Under the pieces are notes generated by a model that was not told the origin of the DNA, did not search any database, and saw nothing but the letters and a program-made list of their open reading frames with translations. This document shows positions 17,126-24,755 of a stretch of 64,000 nt of DNA, piece after piece. The first letter of the stretch is position 1. Each line of letters starts with the position of its first letter. The position numbers and the translations under genes are program-made. The DNA comes from Marinobacter sp. ELB17 (GTDB lineage Bacteria > Pseudomonadota > Gammaproteobacteria > Pseudomonadales > Oleiphilaceae), in NCBI RefSeq assembly GCF_000169375.1, contig NZ_AAXY01000014.1, positions 26,875 through 90,874 of the forward strand. Direction: 5' to 3'.

Positions 17126-18100
17126 GTGCCCATGTCAGACCGGCATAATAGTGAATCCAACGCACCTACTGCCGCATCCGGCGACATAAAAAACGATGCG
17201 GAAACCCTACACGCCATGAGTATTGATGTGGAAGACTACTTTCACGTGGCCGCTTTGGCAAAGGTGATTCGCCCGGACCAGTGGGGCAGCCTGCCCAGCC
17301 GTGTAGAGCAAAATACCGAGCGCCTGTTGGCACTGTTCGAACGTAATGACGTGAAATCCACCTTCTTTGTGCTGGGTTGGGTGGCCGAGAAATACCCGCA
17401 GTTAGTGCGCAAAATTGCCGCTGGGGGTCACGAAGTAGCGTCCCACGGCTACAGCCACCAGCTGATTTACAACCAGACGCCAGAGGTGTTTCGCGAGGAA
17501 ACCCAGCGTTCAAAAGTCCTGCTGGAAGATATTATTGGGGCTGAAGTGAGCGGTTATCGCGCTGCCAGCTATTCGATTACCCACAAATCTTTGTGGGCGC
17601 TGGATATTCTGGCGGAATGCGGATTTACCTGGGATTCCAGTATTTTCCCGGTGCGCCATGATAATTACGGCATTCCGGGCTCGCCCCGTGCGCCCTATAC
17701 CATCGAAACGGAAAAAGGCCATTTGCTGCGGGAATTCCCACTGACGACGGCCAAAATCGGAGGGCTGTCTATACCGGCTGCGGGCGGGGGCTATTTTCGC
17801 CAGTTCCCCTACCCTGTTTTCCGCTATTTGTTCAATAACGCCTCTGGCGGTGGCAGCCGGCCGCAGATGTTTTACCTGCACCCCTGGGAGATAGACCCAG
17901 ACCAGCCGCGCTATAACAACGCCAGCTGGTTTTCCCGCTTCCGCCATTACACCAACCTGGATAAGTGCGAGCACCGCCTACAAAGGCTGATGCAAGACTT
18001 CCGCTTTGGTACAGTGTCGCAAAGCTACGATGCGTATAAGCCCGAGAGCACTGAGTTCAGCACACGGCTGACCACGCAACAGATGGTCGGGCTTACCTGA
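17126..18100 (+). CDS. XrtA-associated polysaccharide deacetylase (TIGR03006-like)
   Basis: A NodB-fold deacetylase of about 324 aa. MSIDVEDYFHV carries the catalytic Asp and the metal Asp; GGHEVASHGYSHQLIY carries the H-x3-H metal pair; RAASYSITHKSLWALDIL, WDSSIFPVRHDNYG and the late YLHPWEID complete the family pattern. No signal peptide is visible. The start is unsure: GTG 17126 has AAGGA five bases upstream, ATG 17132 lies eleven bases from it, and the frame is open back to 17090. It forms a rightward pair with the ATPase gene (18 bp apart), leaving from the same region as the leftward operon. It would remove acetyl groups from sugars of the exopolysaccharide. Confidence 0.88.
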   Translation: MPMSDRHNSESNAPTAASGDIKNDAETLHAMSIDVEDYFHVAALAKVIRPDQWGSLPSRVEQNTERLLALFERNDVKSTFFVLGWVAEKYPQLVRKIAAGGHEVASHGYSHQLIYNQTPEVFREETQRSKVLLEDIIGAEVSGYRAASYSITHKSLWALDILAECGFTWDSSIFPVRHDNYGIPGSPRAPYTIETEKGHLLREFPLTTAKIGGLSIPAAGGGYFRQFPYPVFRYLFNNASGGGSRPQMFYLHPWEIDPDQPRYNNASWFSRFRHYTNLDKCEHRLQRLMQDFRFGTVSQSYDAYKPESTEFSTRLTTQQMVGLT

Positions 18101-18118
18101 CCCAGACAGGAACTGCCC

Positions 18119-19156
18119 ATGTATTTAGATTTTTTCGGCCTGCACAGACACCCGTTCCGGATTACCCCGGAAGACGACTTTATTTATATGAGCCAGCAGC
18201 ACTCGCGGGCTTATGTGTACATGTCGTCGGCTATCTGGAGTTCAGAAGGCTTTGTGGTGATCAGCGGGGAAATTGGCTCTGGTAAAACCACACTGCTGAA
18301 AAAAACCATCCGCAATATGAATGCGGATTTAAAGCTGTTGAACGTGGCCTACACCAACCTGGAATCCAAAGACCTGTTCAGCCTGATTCTGCGCAAAGCG
18401 GGATTAAAGGCCGAAGACGACAGCAAGGTGGGCATGCTGTTTCAGATTACAGAATATCTGGAAAAGATGGCTGCCGAAGGCACACCGGTGGTGCTGACCA
18501 TTGATGAGGCCCAAAATCTGACCCGGGAAAATCTGGAAGACGTGCGCATGCTGGCCGGTATGGAAAGTATGGGCGGGCCTTCCATGCGGGTGATTTTGCT
18601 GGGACAGCCTGAACTTAAAAAGGCGGTGACCTCTATTCCCCAGCTGTCGCAACGGGTGAAGTTGTTTTTCCATCTCGAAGGGCTAACGCCAAAGGAAACG
18701 GCCGAGTACATTGATTACCGTTTGCTGGTGTCTGGTCACGGTGGTAACAAGCTGTTTGATAAAGACACTGTTCAGGAAATTCACGAGCTGGCCCGTGGCA
18801 TTCCGCGGCTGATTAACAAGCTGTGCGACGGCATGATGATGTGCGCCTACGCCGAAGACAGGCCGTTTATAGACCCCCACGATTTAAAGAACATCCGCAA
18901 GGATTTGCTGGGCGAAGACGACGTGCCCAAGGTGAAAACTCCGGAGACTGCAAGCCACAAAGCAGACCCCGTGCCGACTCTGGGCATGTCACAAGCACCG
19001 GAAGGCTTCGGTGATATGGCAAAAACCCTGCAACGTATTGCCAGTGCTCTTGAGAGCATTGATGAGCGTTTGGCGCAGATGTCGTCAGAAGGGACCTCCC
19101 CAAAAAAAGAACCCGCTGACAATGTGAAGTCACTTACGCCCTTCTGGAAGAAGTAG
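18119..19156 (+). CDS. XrtA/PEP-CTERM-associated AAA ATPase (TIGR03015-like, ExeA-related)
   Basis: A 345-aa cytoplasmic ATPase. It starts MYLDFFGLHRHPFRITPEDDF, the usual N-terminus of ExeA/GspA-like proteins, followed by Walker A ISGEIGSGKTTLLKK (about residues 47-61), Walker B VVLTIDEAQNL (about 122-132), sensor-like VILLGQPELKK and arginine-rich IPRLINKLCDG. The last 80 residues are low in structure with many Lys, Pro and Ser, plus a short helical stretch (MAKTLQRIASALESIDERLAQM). It is a standard member of exosortase polysaccharide loci; its exact role is not known. Confidence 0.92.
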   Translation: MYLDFFGLHRHPFRITPEDDFIYMSQQHSRAYVYMSSAIWSSEGFVVISGEIGSGKTTLLKKTIRNMNADLKLLNVAYTNLESKDLFSLILRKAGLKAEDDSKVGMLFQITEYLEKMAAEGTPVVLTIDEAQNLTRENLEDVRMLAGMESMGGPSMRVILLGQPELKKAVTSIPQLSQRVKLFFHLEGLTPKETAEYIDYRLLVSGHGGNKLFDKDTVQEIHELARGIPRLINKLCDGMMMCAYAEDRPFIDPHDLKNIRKDLLGEDDVPKVKTPETASHKADPVPTLGMSQAPEGFGDMAKTLQRIASALESIDERLAQMSSEGTSPKKEPADNVKSLTPFWKK

Positions 19157-19255
19157 TTGGTTCAGCGGAAGCACATCCGGACCTGCTTACTAATTCGAAT
19201 GCTGACCTCGACGTTCACCAGAAAGCGGTAGATTCATCGAATTTTTTGTCGATCA

Positions 19256-19675
19256 TTAGATTTCCCACGGGTTGATGATTGTCACGCCGGATGACTGGAA
19301 ATCAATCACGTTTCGCGTTACTAAGGTCATGCCGTGAACAAGTGCGGTTGCTGCAATCAGGCTATCCATTGCTGGGCGTGGGTCGGGCACATGGAGCGCC
19401 GCGCAACGCTGCGCAACGGCTGCGTCAACTGGCAGGATGCGGCCGGCGAAGGCAGGCAACACATGGCTCTCGAACCAAGACCGGAAGATAGCGCCTTGTG
19501 GTGGATCGCGCCGCTCGACCAACAACACGCCCATTTCCAGCTCTTGAACGGTGATGGCCGACAAGTAAAGGTCTACGGCATCCACACTATCAGCCCACCG
19601 CGCTACATTTTTATCAGCTCGGCCAAGGCGAATTTTTCGCAATTCAGAAGCTACATTGGTATCAAGAAGAAACAT
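19256..19675 (-). CDS. VapC-type PIN-domain toxin (FitB-like)
   Basis: A 139-aa PIN-domain ribonuclease. MFLLDTNVASELRK gives the first acidic residue (Asp5) and Glu near 11; VQELEMGV supplies a second acidic site (about residue 46), and PAMDSLIAATALVHGMTLVTRNVIDF supplies the last ones (Asp near 103, Asn/Asp near 121). Length and motif order fit VapC/FitB toxins, which cut RNA, often initiator tRNA or rRNA. The gene follows its Phd-type antitoxin with a TGATG junction, so the pair appears intact. Confidence 0.88.
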   Translation of the reverse strand: MFLLDTNVASELRKIRLGRADKNVARWADSVDAVDLYLSAITVQELEMGVLLVERRDPPQGAIFRSWFESHVLPAFAGRILPVDAAVAQRCAALHVPDPRPAMDSLIAATALVHGMTLVTRNVIDFQSSGVTIINPWEI

Positions 19676-19929
19676 CAGGAAAAATCCGCAGGCCGTGCAA
19701 GATCACGCGAGCGCGGAATCTCAAAATCAACATCAGCAATGCCAGGCATTGCCAGCAAGTCGGCAATCTTCTTGTGACTGCCTGTAATGCTCTGATAGAG
19801 CTCGATACTCATAAGAACATGCGCTGGGCGGCCCCGGTCTGTGATGAACACCGGTCCATTATTTGCAGCCCGCTTTGCCTCGCTCGCTCCTTGATTGAAC
19901 TCGCGGCTTGTTAAGGTGGTGATGGTCAT
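19675..19929 (-). CDS. Phd/YefM-type antitoxin
   Basis: An 84-aa antitoxin. The N-terminus TITTLTSREFNQGASEAKRAANNGPVFITDRGRPA is the typical Phd/YefM DNA-binding half (here the middle Asp-Arg-Gly turn is clear), followed by a helix and an acidic-proline tail (IPRSRDLARPADFS) that should wrap the toxin. It precedes the PIN-domain toxin gene, overlapping it by one base. Antitoxins of this family usually repress their own promoter, which would lie in 19930-20030. A second Phd-type antitoxin sits at 20561-20797 and shares only the family pattern. Confidence 0.88.
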   Translation of the reverse strand: MTITTLTSREFNQGASEAKRAANNGPVFITDRGRPAHVLMSIELYQSITGSHKKIADLLAMPGIADVDFEIPRSRDLARPADFS

Positions 19930-20034
19930 GGTTGCACCTCTAATGCGTCATTTTGTAGTTAAGTTACTACATCACAAAAGCAGGGGCAATAACTTCGTGG
20001 AAAGGAGTAGCCAGCTAAGCGATCCCGAAGTCTA

Positions 20035-20127
20035 CCCCTCTCAAAATTTTAGGCTACCTGAACACGCAGCCATTCACCGCTGACGAGAGAATCCGGGCGT
20101 ACGCGCGTATTCAGTCCATTTGGTAAC
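20035..20127 (+). pseudogene. Remnant: vapC 3' end joined to a toxin-gene end (repeat copy 1)
   Basis: Read rightward this segment ends PFTADERIRAYARIQSIW and a stop, the C-terminus of the VapC encoded at 20794-21195 (TADERIRAYKHVRSVW). No start or upstream part of a vapC gene is attached. The left end (CTCAAAATTTTAGGCT) read leftward gives KILRG, close to the last residues of the BrnT-like toxin at 25057-25329. The same joined pair returns at 24387-24478. It is a fragment left by recombination between toxin-antitoxin modules. Confidence 0.65.
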
Positions 20128-20135
20128 ATTTACTA

Positions 20136-20345
20136 TTATTGCCAATGCATCTTGAGATCCCTGTGCGAAGCTGCGCAGTCTCTAAGGTACAAGTTGATCA
20201 GGCTCTGATAGGGAATTCCCTGGCGCTCAGACATTTGCTTGAAATAAGCTACCGTATCCTCATCAAGCCGGATTGTTACCTGCTTCTTAAGTTTAGAGGC
20301 ATAGGGATTGGGCTTGGAGTCAGAAAAGTCGTAGTGATCACGCAT
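20136..20345 (-). CDS. BrnA/CopG-like antitoxin, orphan
   Basis: A 69-aa protein MRDHYDFSDSKPNPYASKLK followed by KQVTIRLDEDTVAYFKQMSE and RQGIPYQSLINLYLRDCA, a ribbon-helix-helix antitoxin of the BrnA type. ATG 20345 is chosen because GAGAGG lies seven bases before it; the frame itself is open a little further up. A BrnT-type toxin gene would be expected just upstream, but 20376-20530 holds no such gene, so this antitoxin is an orphan. A damaged second copy lies at 24351-24617. It may still repress its own promoter or cross-neutralise a related toxin. Confidence 0.75.
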   Translation of the reverse strand: MRDHYDFSDSKPNPYASKLKKQVTIRLDEDTVAYFKQMSERQGIPYQSLINLYLRDCAASHRDLKMHWQ

Positions 20346-20560
20346 GGCGGAACCTCTCATTTTGTAGCGTCCCATTGAAAGCTAAAATGGATCATAACTA
20401 CATTGTACTTACGACGTAGTTATCTTGCCAGTACTACCTACAAGAATGCTACTTCCACTCGGTCATAACTAGAATCGGTGTGACTGTTTGTGTTGGTCAC
20501 TGTCCTGCTATATAGTAATGACCATCGGCAATGACTACTCACGGTGAAGGTGGTGTAAAA

Positions 20561-20797
20561 ATGAACCAAGGGCATGTAACAAAATCCGAATTCAAGGCCC
20601 GAGCCCTTGAATATTTTCGCAAGGTAGAAGCGTCTGGTGAGCCTGTTGTAATAACGGATCGCGGCCGGCCAACGATCGAGATCCGACGCTATCGCAGCGA
20701 TCAGCGTTCGCCTCTTGAGCGTCTGCGCGGAAGCGTTGTGGAGTTTCGCGATCCAACGGCGTCAGTGGGTGAGGAAGACTGGGAGGCGCTGGCTTGA
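20561..20797 (+). CDS. Phd-type antitoxin
   Basis: A 78-aa antitoxin: VTKSEFKARALEYFRKVEAS then GEPVVITDRGRPTIEIRRY, the Phd fold, and a C-terminal part LRGSVVEFRDPTASVGEEDW that should bind the toxin. ATG 20561 is preceded by AAGGTGG at seven bases and is preferred to the earlier in-frame start at 20531. The stop TGA overlaps the TTG start of the following vapC gene, giving a coupled antitoxin-toxin pair. Confidence 0.88.
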   Translation: MNQGHVTKSEFKARALEYFRKVEASGEPVVITDRGRPTIEIRRYRSDQRSPLERLRGSVVEFRDPTASVGEEDWEALA

Positions 20798-21195
20798 TTG
20801 TTGTTGATACGCACACTTTGATTTGGTGGGTAAACGGTGACAACCAGCTTTCACTCAACGCAAAAGCAGCCATTGACCACGAGCAGCAATGTGAAGACGG
20901 AGTCATCCTGGTTTCAGCGATCTCTGCTTGGGAGATCGCATTACTTGTCAGTCGGGATCGCCTGACTCTGGGAATGAACCTCGATGACTGGCTTGAGACT
21001 GTTGGCGACATTGATGGGGTAAGGTTCGTGCCCGTCGACACTGCCGTAGGTGTCGAATCGACACGTTTGCCTGGGGATTTCCATAAAGATCCAGCCGACA
21101 GAATGATTGTCGCGCTGGCCCGGCATTTTAATGTGCCGCTGGTGACCGCTGACGAGAGAATCCGAGCGTACAAGCACGTTCGGTCCGTTTGGTGA
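20794..21195 (+). CDS. vapC: VapC-type PIN-domain toxin
   Basis: A 133-aa PIN-domain RNase. MIVVDTHTLIWWVNGD supplies the first Asp; SAISAWEIALLV the glutamate near residue 48; DFHKDPADRMIVALARHFNVPLVTADERI the last acidic group (Asp near 99, Asp near 117). It starts with TTG, overlapping the antitoxin stop by 3 bp. Its 3' end is the source, or a sister, of three vapC-tail fragments found at 20035, 21620 and 24387. All catalytic residues are there, so this module looks functional. Confidence 0.9.
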   Translation: MIVVDTHTLIWWVNGDNQLSLNAKAAIDHEQQCEDGVILVSAISAWEIALLVSRDRLTLGMNLDDWLETVGDIDGVRFVPVDTAVGVESTRLPGDFHKDPADRMIVALARHFNVPLVTADERIRAYKHVRSVW

Positions 21196-21287
21196 TACTT
21201 GCGTATGCCCCGGATTTCACAGATACGCCATTGACGTTTCCCTGCTCACTACTTAAGTTGGGATATACATCGCGAGGCAGGCAACAA

Positions 21288-21506
21288 ATGGAACGTGCAA
21301 GCATTTTCAAAAGTAACAAAAGCCAGACGCTACGGCTGCCAAAGCCGGTAGCCTACCCTAATGACGTCAAACAAGTGGACATTGTGATCATCGGGCGTGC
21401 CCGCATTGTAACGCCCGCCGGAGAGACATGGGCTAGCTGGTTTGGCGGCGAAGTGGTTTCCGAGGACTTTATGACAAGCCGCGAAGAACCCGGCAATTGC
21501 GAGTAA
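21288..21506 (+). CDS. vapB: VapB-type (AbrB/MazE fold) antitoxin
   Basis: A 72-aa antitoxin: MERASIFKSNKSQTLRLPKP then VAYPNDVKQVDIVIIGRARI, the swapped-hairpin AbrB fold, and an acidic tail with SWASWF-like toxin-binding residues (TWASWFGGEVVSEDF). ATG 21288 follows a GAGGCAGG stretch and fits the family's start; the open frame upstream is not coding. The partner VapC gene that should follow is reduced to a fragment, so the antitoxin is an orphan. Confidence 0.8.
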   Translation: MERASIFKSNKSQTLRLPKPVAYPNDVKQVDIVIIGRARIVTPAGETWASWFGGEVVSEDFMTSREEPGNCE

Positions 21507-21518
21507 AACTCAAAAAAA

Positions 21519-21677
21519 TTGGTGGTCGTCACCCATAACACAAAACAGTTCGAGAACGTGCCCGGGCCGAATGTTATTCAACTGATCCTCAAGGGCTTCT
21601 TCCGCAATTTCGGTGTCATAGGCTATCTGAACCCGCAACCATTCACCGCTGACGAAAGAATCCAGGCGTGGTGTTAG
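21519..21677 (+). pseudogene. Fused remnants of two vapC genes
   Basis: An open stretch without start reads LVVVTHNTKQFENVPGPNV, which is the C-terminal end of the VapC class that partners VapB (usual form LVTNNTREFERVPGL), and continues in the same frame to GYLNPQPFTADERIQAW and a stop, the tail of the other VapC class at 20794-21195. So the toxin for the vapB at 21288-21506 has been lost except for about 20 codons and has been joined to a fragment of a different vapC. The stop overlaps the end of the leftward XRE gene. Confidence 0.7.
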
Positions 21678-21994
21678 GCTGCAACTACAGATACACGCCC
21701 TGGTTTTGCTGTATGACGATCAGCGCTGATGACGATTTGTACGTCTCGGCCCAGGCGGGTGAGACAGTCCAGCATTTTTGTTTCACTGATGCCGCGAAAC
21801 TTGCCATTCAGCAGATTGGAAAGCTTTGGCTGGCTCAGATCCAGAATCTTACAGGCATCTGTCTGTGTCCATTGATTGGCGCTAATAATGTTGCGAATTT
21901 GTGCTGCCAGTTGCGCTTTTACCAGCATTTCATCTGCATTAGTAAAGCCCAGGTCCGCATAGACGTTGGTGCTTTCTTCTTCAACTGTGGTCAT
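21674..21994 (-). CDS. XRE-family HTH protein, HigA-like antitoxin
   Basis: A 106-aa DNA-binding protein. After an acidic N-terminus (MTTVEEESTNVYADLGF) and NADEMLVKAQLAAQIRNII, a helix-turn-helix runs through WTQTDACKILDLSQPKLSNLLNGKFRGIS, ending LTRLGRDVQIVI. Proteins of this shape are antitoxins paired with a RelE/Gp49-like toxin encoded just upstream. Here no such toxin gene is present upstream, only a small damaged frame (21991-22178). It therefore looks like a solitary regulator or orphan antitoxin. Confidence 0.8.
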   Translation of the reverse strand: MTTVEEESTNVYADLGFTNADEMLVKAQLAAQIRNIISANQWTQTDACKILDLSQPKLSNLLNGKFRGISETKMLDCLTRLGRDVQIVISADRHTAKPGRVSVVAA

Positions 21995-22178
21995 TTTCCA
22001 CCTCCCTCTGCGTGTTCTTTTGCCGCTTTCAGGCGGTCATTGATAACGTTTATATCGGGTTTCGGTGTGGCAATGCCTTCCATTCCGGATCTTCAAACTC
22101 ACCAAGGGGCCGAATTTCACAAAAAGGCGCCGCACTGCGGATAATCTCTGCCACGTCGGGATTGTGTTGTGACTCCAT
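21991..22178 (-). pseudogene. Small frameshifted gene before the XRE protein
   Basis: Two short leftward frames join to one sensible peptide. The first (start ATG 22178) reads MESQHNPDVAEIIRSAAPFC, then EIRPLGEFEDPEWKALPHRN, and stops at once. The second, shifted by one base, continues PDINVINDRLKAAKEHAEGG up to a TGA that overlaps the XRE start as ATGA. A one-base shift near 22055 would make a 62-residue protein coupled to the XRE gene. The family is not recognised. Alternatively the second frame alone (30 aa) could be a leader peptide. Confidence 0.35.
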
Positions 22179-22306
22179 CGCATCCCGGCTGGCTTTGCTA
22201 TCCTTTGATACCCTATACAAGAAAATGGCAGCCTTATTGGCGTGGGTACTGGACGTATTCTTGTTTGGAGCTTAGTCAGAGAGCTGATTGATTCTGTTCT
22301 TTTTTG

Positions 22307-23989
22307 TCAGTCCTTCAACTCGGGAAAATCTGTTTCGGTATAGGCATACTCGCCCTGTTCGCTGCTGGCAGCGTGGGTACGTAGTTCAACACGACGAATC
22401 TTGCCGGAGATGGTTTTGGGCAACTCGGCAAATTCTATCTGTCGAATCCGCATGTACGGCGCCATGCGCTCGCGAATGAAAGCAAACAGGGCCTTTGCCG
22501 CCTCCGGGCCAGGCTCGTAGTCGCGGCGTAGCACGATATAGGCCTTGGGTACGCTCAGTCGCATTTCATCGGGTGCCGGCACAACTGCGGCCTCGGCCAC
22601 GGATTCGTGCTCGATGAGAATAGATTCCAACTCAAATGGGCTAACGCGGTAATCCGAGCTCTTGAACACGTCGTCCGCGCGGCCGACGTACCAGTAATAG
22701 CCATCGTCGTCGCGACTGGCCACGTCGCCAGTGCGGTAAAAACCGTCGTGCAGCGCCTTGGCCATGCGTTCGGGATCGTCGCGGTATTCCTGCATCAGTC
22801 CGAGCGGACGCTGATTACGCACATCGATGGCGATCTCGCCTTCGGTGACTTCCTTATCGAGCGGATCGAGCAATGTGATCTTGTAGCCAGGCAAGGGCCG
22901 GCCCATCGAGCCGGACTTCATTTTCTGTGCCGGCGGATTGCCGATCTGTGCCGTGGTTTCAGTCTGGCCGTAGCCGTCGCGGATTGTGAGGCCCCAGATT
23001 TTTTCTACGCGTGAGATCACTTCCGGATTAAGCGGTTCGCCCGCGCCGACCAGGCTCTTGAGCTTCACATCATAAGCCGCCAGGTCCTCTTGGATAAGCA
23101 TGCGCCATACCGTGGGCGGCGCGCACAGGGAGGTTACGCCCTTGTCGGCAATCACTTTTAGCGTGGCGGGCGCGTCGAAGCGCGGCTGGCGGTAGATGAA
23201 CACCGTGCAACCGGCATCCCAGGGCGCGAACAGGTTGGACCAGGCATGCTTGGCCCAGCCGGGCGAACTGATATTGAAATGGATATCATCGGGCTGCAAA
23301 CCGAGCCAGTACATGGTCGACAGCGAACCGACCGGGTAGCTTTGATGCGTATGCAGCACAAGCTTCGGCAGGGAGGTGGTGCCCGACGTGAAATACAACA
23401 GCATCGGATCGGTGGCGAGGGTTACGCCCTCCGGCTCGAAAGTCTTCTCGTAGTCATAGGCATCTTCGTAATTAATCCACTGCTCGCAAGGCTCACCTGC
23501 GACGATGCGGGTCAGCCCCTCTGCCACGCCTTCAAATTTGGGAACATGCTCATTGGTGGTGAGCACATGAGTGACAGCACCACGCCCAAGCCGGTCGCCG
23601 AGATCCATCTTCGATAGCAACGTGCTGGCTGGAATAACGAGGGCACCCAGCTTGATCGCGGCCAGCATGGTTTCCCAGAGTTCAATGACATTATCGAGCA
23701 TGATCAGCAGGGTATCGCCCCGCCTGAGCCCTTGGTCGCGCAGAAAATTCGCTACCTGGTTGGAGTTCTGTCGCATCTGTTCGAAGCTGTAGCGGTACTC
23801 GCTGCCGTCGGCATCCACCAGCCAGAGCGCGATCTTCTCATTGTCTCTGGCGTAATCATCGAACCAGTCGAGCGCCCAATTGAACTCGTTCAGCTCGGGC
23901 CATTTGAAGGTCTCGTAGGCGCGGTCATAGTCTTCGCGCAGGTCCAGCAGTTGCTGACGAGCCGCCTTGAATGCGTCTGCCGATTGCAT
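22307..23989 (-). CDS. AMP-forming acyl-CoA synthetase (medium-chain / ACSM-like)
   Basis: A 560-aa adenylate-forming ligase. The core motifs are all present: A3 LYFTSGTTSLPKLVLHTH (about residues 193-210), A5 DGYGQTETT (about 341), A7 YRTGDVASRDDDGYYWYVGR (about 428), A8 hinge DDVFKSSDYRVSPFELES, and A10 PKTISGKIRRVEL with the catalytic lysine. This is the pattern of medium-chain or acetyl/propionyl-like CoA synthetases. Because the methylcitrate (propionate) operon follows, propionate or a short acyl acid is a possible substrate, but the gene is separated from it by toxin-antitoxin genes, and this is only a guess. Confidence 0.85.
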   Translation of the reverse strand: MQSADAFKAARQQLLDLREDYDRAYETFKWPELNEFNWALDWFDDYARDNEKIALWLVDADGSEYRYSFEQMRQNSNQVANFLRDQGLRRGDTLLIMLDNVIELWETMLAAIKLGALVIPASTLLSKMDLGDRLGRGAVTHVLTTNEHVPKFEGVAEGLTRIVAGEPCEQWINYEDAYDYEKTFEPEGVTLATDPMLLYFTSGTTSLPKLVLHTHQSYPVGSLSTMYWLGLQPDDIHFNISSPGWAKHAWSNLFAPWDAGCTVFIYRQPRFDAPATLKVIADKGVTSLCAPPTVWRMLIQEDLAAYDVKLKSLVGAGEPLNPEVISRVEKIWGLTIRDGYGQTETTAQIGNPPAQKMKSGSMGRPLPGYKITLLDPLDKEVTEGEIAIDVRNQRPLGLMQEYRDDPERMAKALHDGFYRTGDVASRDDDGYYWYVGRADDVFKSSDYRVSPFELESILIEHESVAEAAVVPAPDEMRLSVPKAYIVLRRDYEPGPEAAKALFAFIRERMAPYMRIRQIEFAELPKTISGKIRRVELRTHAASSEQGEYAYTETDFPELKD

Positions 23990-24271
23990 CGCTTTCTCCT
24001 TGTTTCACAGTCGGCGGTCCGGGATCGGCCGCTATAGTTGTTATATTGTGGCTCGCCGCTCAGTCTCGCAAAAAGCTCTAGTCTATAGGTCCATAAAACA
24101 AAAGTTTAGCTGAGCATCTGACCAACTGCCACGTATCAACTGACGTCCATGGATAGATATGGTTATGCACGAGAGACCAACCCACATCAACTTCCTTCAG
24201 AAGTCCATATCCGACTCCTAATGGCAGTCAATAATCTCAACGTCTTCCGCGCCGGCTTTAGCCCAGCGGCG
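23990..24271. other. Intergenic stretch with a possible gene fragment
   Basis: No intact gene is seen between the acyl-CoA synthetase start and the broken antitoxin copy. On the minus strand, around 24222-24285, a short open run reads KVRRWAKAGAEDVEIIDCH and a stop. Its composition looks like a protein end, but I do not recognise the family. The part next to 23989 should hold the synthetase promoter; no clear one was found. Confidence 0.3.
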
Positions 24272-24383
24272 CACTTTTGGCCACATATTCCCGGCGATCA
24301 GCACTCAAGTCTGATTTAAATTCTCCAGACTCATACGCTTTCAGGAGCTCTTACTCTTCTAAATCGAATTTGGTTTTGGCCAT
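24272..24383 (-). pseudogene. Broken copy of the RHH antitoxin at 24756-25055
   Basis: From ATG 24383 the copy reads MAKTKFDLEE, then a TAA stop where the intact gene has CAA (Gln), then in the same frame ELLKAYESGEFKSDLSADRR and EYVAK, after which similarity ends. The intact paralogue reads MANTKLDLEEQELLEAYDSG and so on. A nonsense change plus loss of the DNA-binding half makes this a dead copy. Just upstream the last codons of a BrnT-like gene (KILRG) remain. Confidence 0.75.
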
Positions 24384-24617
24384 ACGCCCCCTCAAAATTT
24401 TAGGCTGTCTGAACTCGCAGCCATTCACCACTGACGAGAGAATCCGGGCGTACAAGCACGTTCGGTCCGTTTGGTAGCGATAGGGGATTCCCTGGCGCTC
24501 AGACATTTGCTTGAAATAATCTATCGTATCTTCATCAAGCCGGATTGTTACCTGCTTCTTGAGTTTCGAGGCATAGGGATTGGGCTTGGAGTCAGAAAAG
24601 TCGTAGTGATCACGCAT
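24351..24617 (-). pseudogene. Truncated BrnA copy running into an antisense vapC tail (repeat copy 2)
   Basis: ATG 24617 starts the same protein as the orphan BrnA at 20136-20345 (MRDHYDFSDSKPNPYASKLK, KQVTIRLDEDTIDYFKQMSE, RQGIPY), but after this point the frame passes into the reverse of a vapC 3' end (24387-24478) and stops in the broken antitoxin. About 70 bp coding for the BrnA C-terminus (SLINLYLRD...) is missing compared with copy 1. The order BrnT end - vapC tail - brnA is the same in copies 1 and 2, so the whole unit was duplicated before the deletion. Confidence 0.75.
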
Positions 24618-24755
24618 GGCGGAACTTCTCATATATCTTTCTTTCGCGCTTCTCGGCCTTCCTTGCTGAAATGATGCGAATGCAATCTGTGTCTCTCAAC
24701 GCCGGTGGCCTGTCGCCGAATTGGAAAAGTAGATGATTGTCACTGTCAATTCACT

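Noticed and set aside
22012..22275. Rightward ORF opposite the small gene before the XRE protein
   Set aside because: Its composition is that of an antisense shadow; the leftward frames are coupled to the XRE gene and look more like protein.
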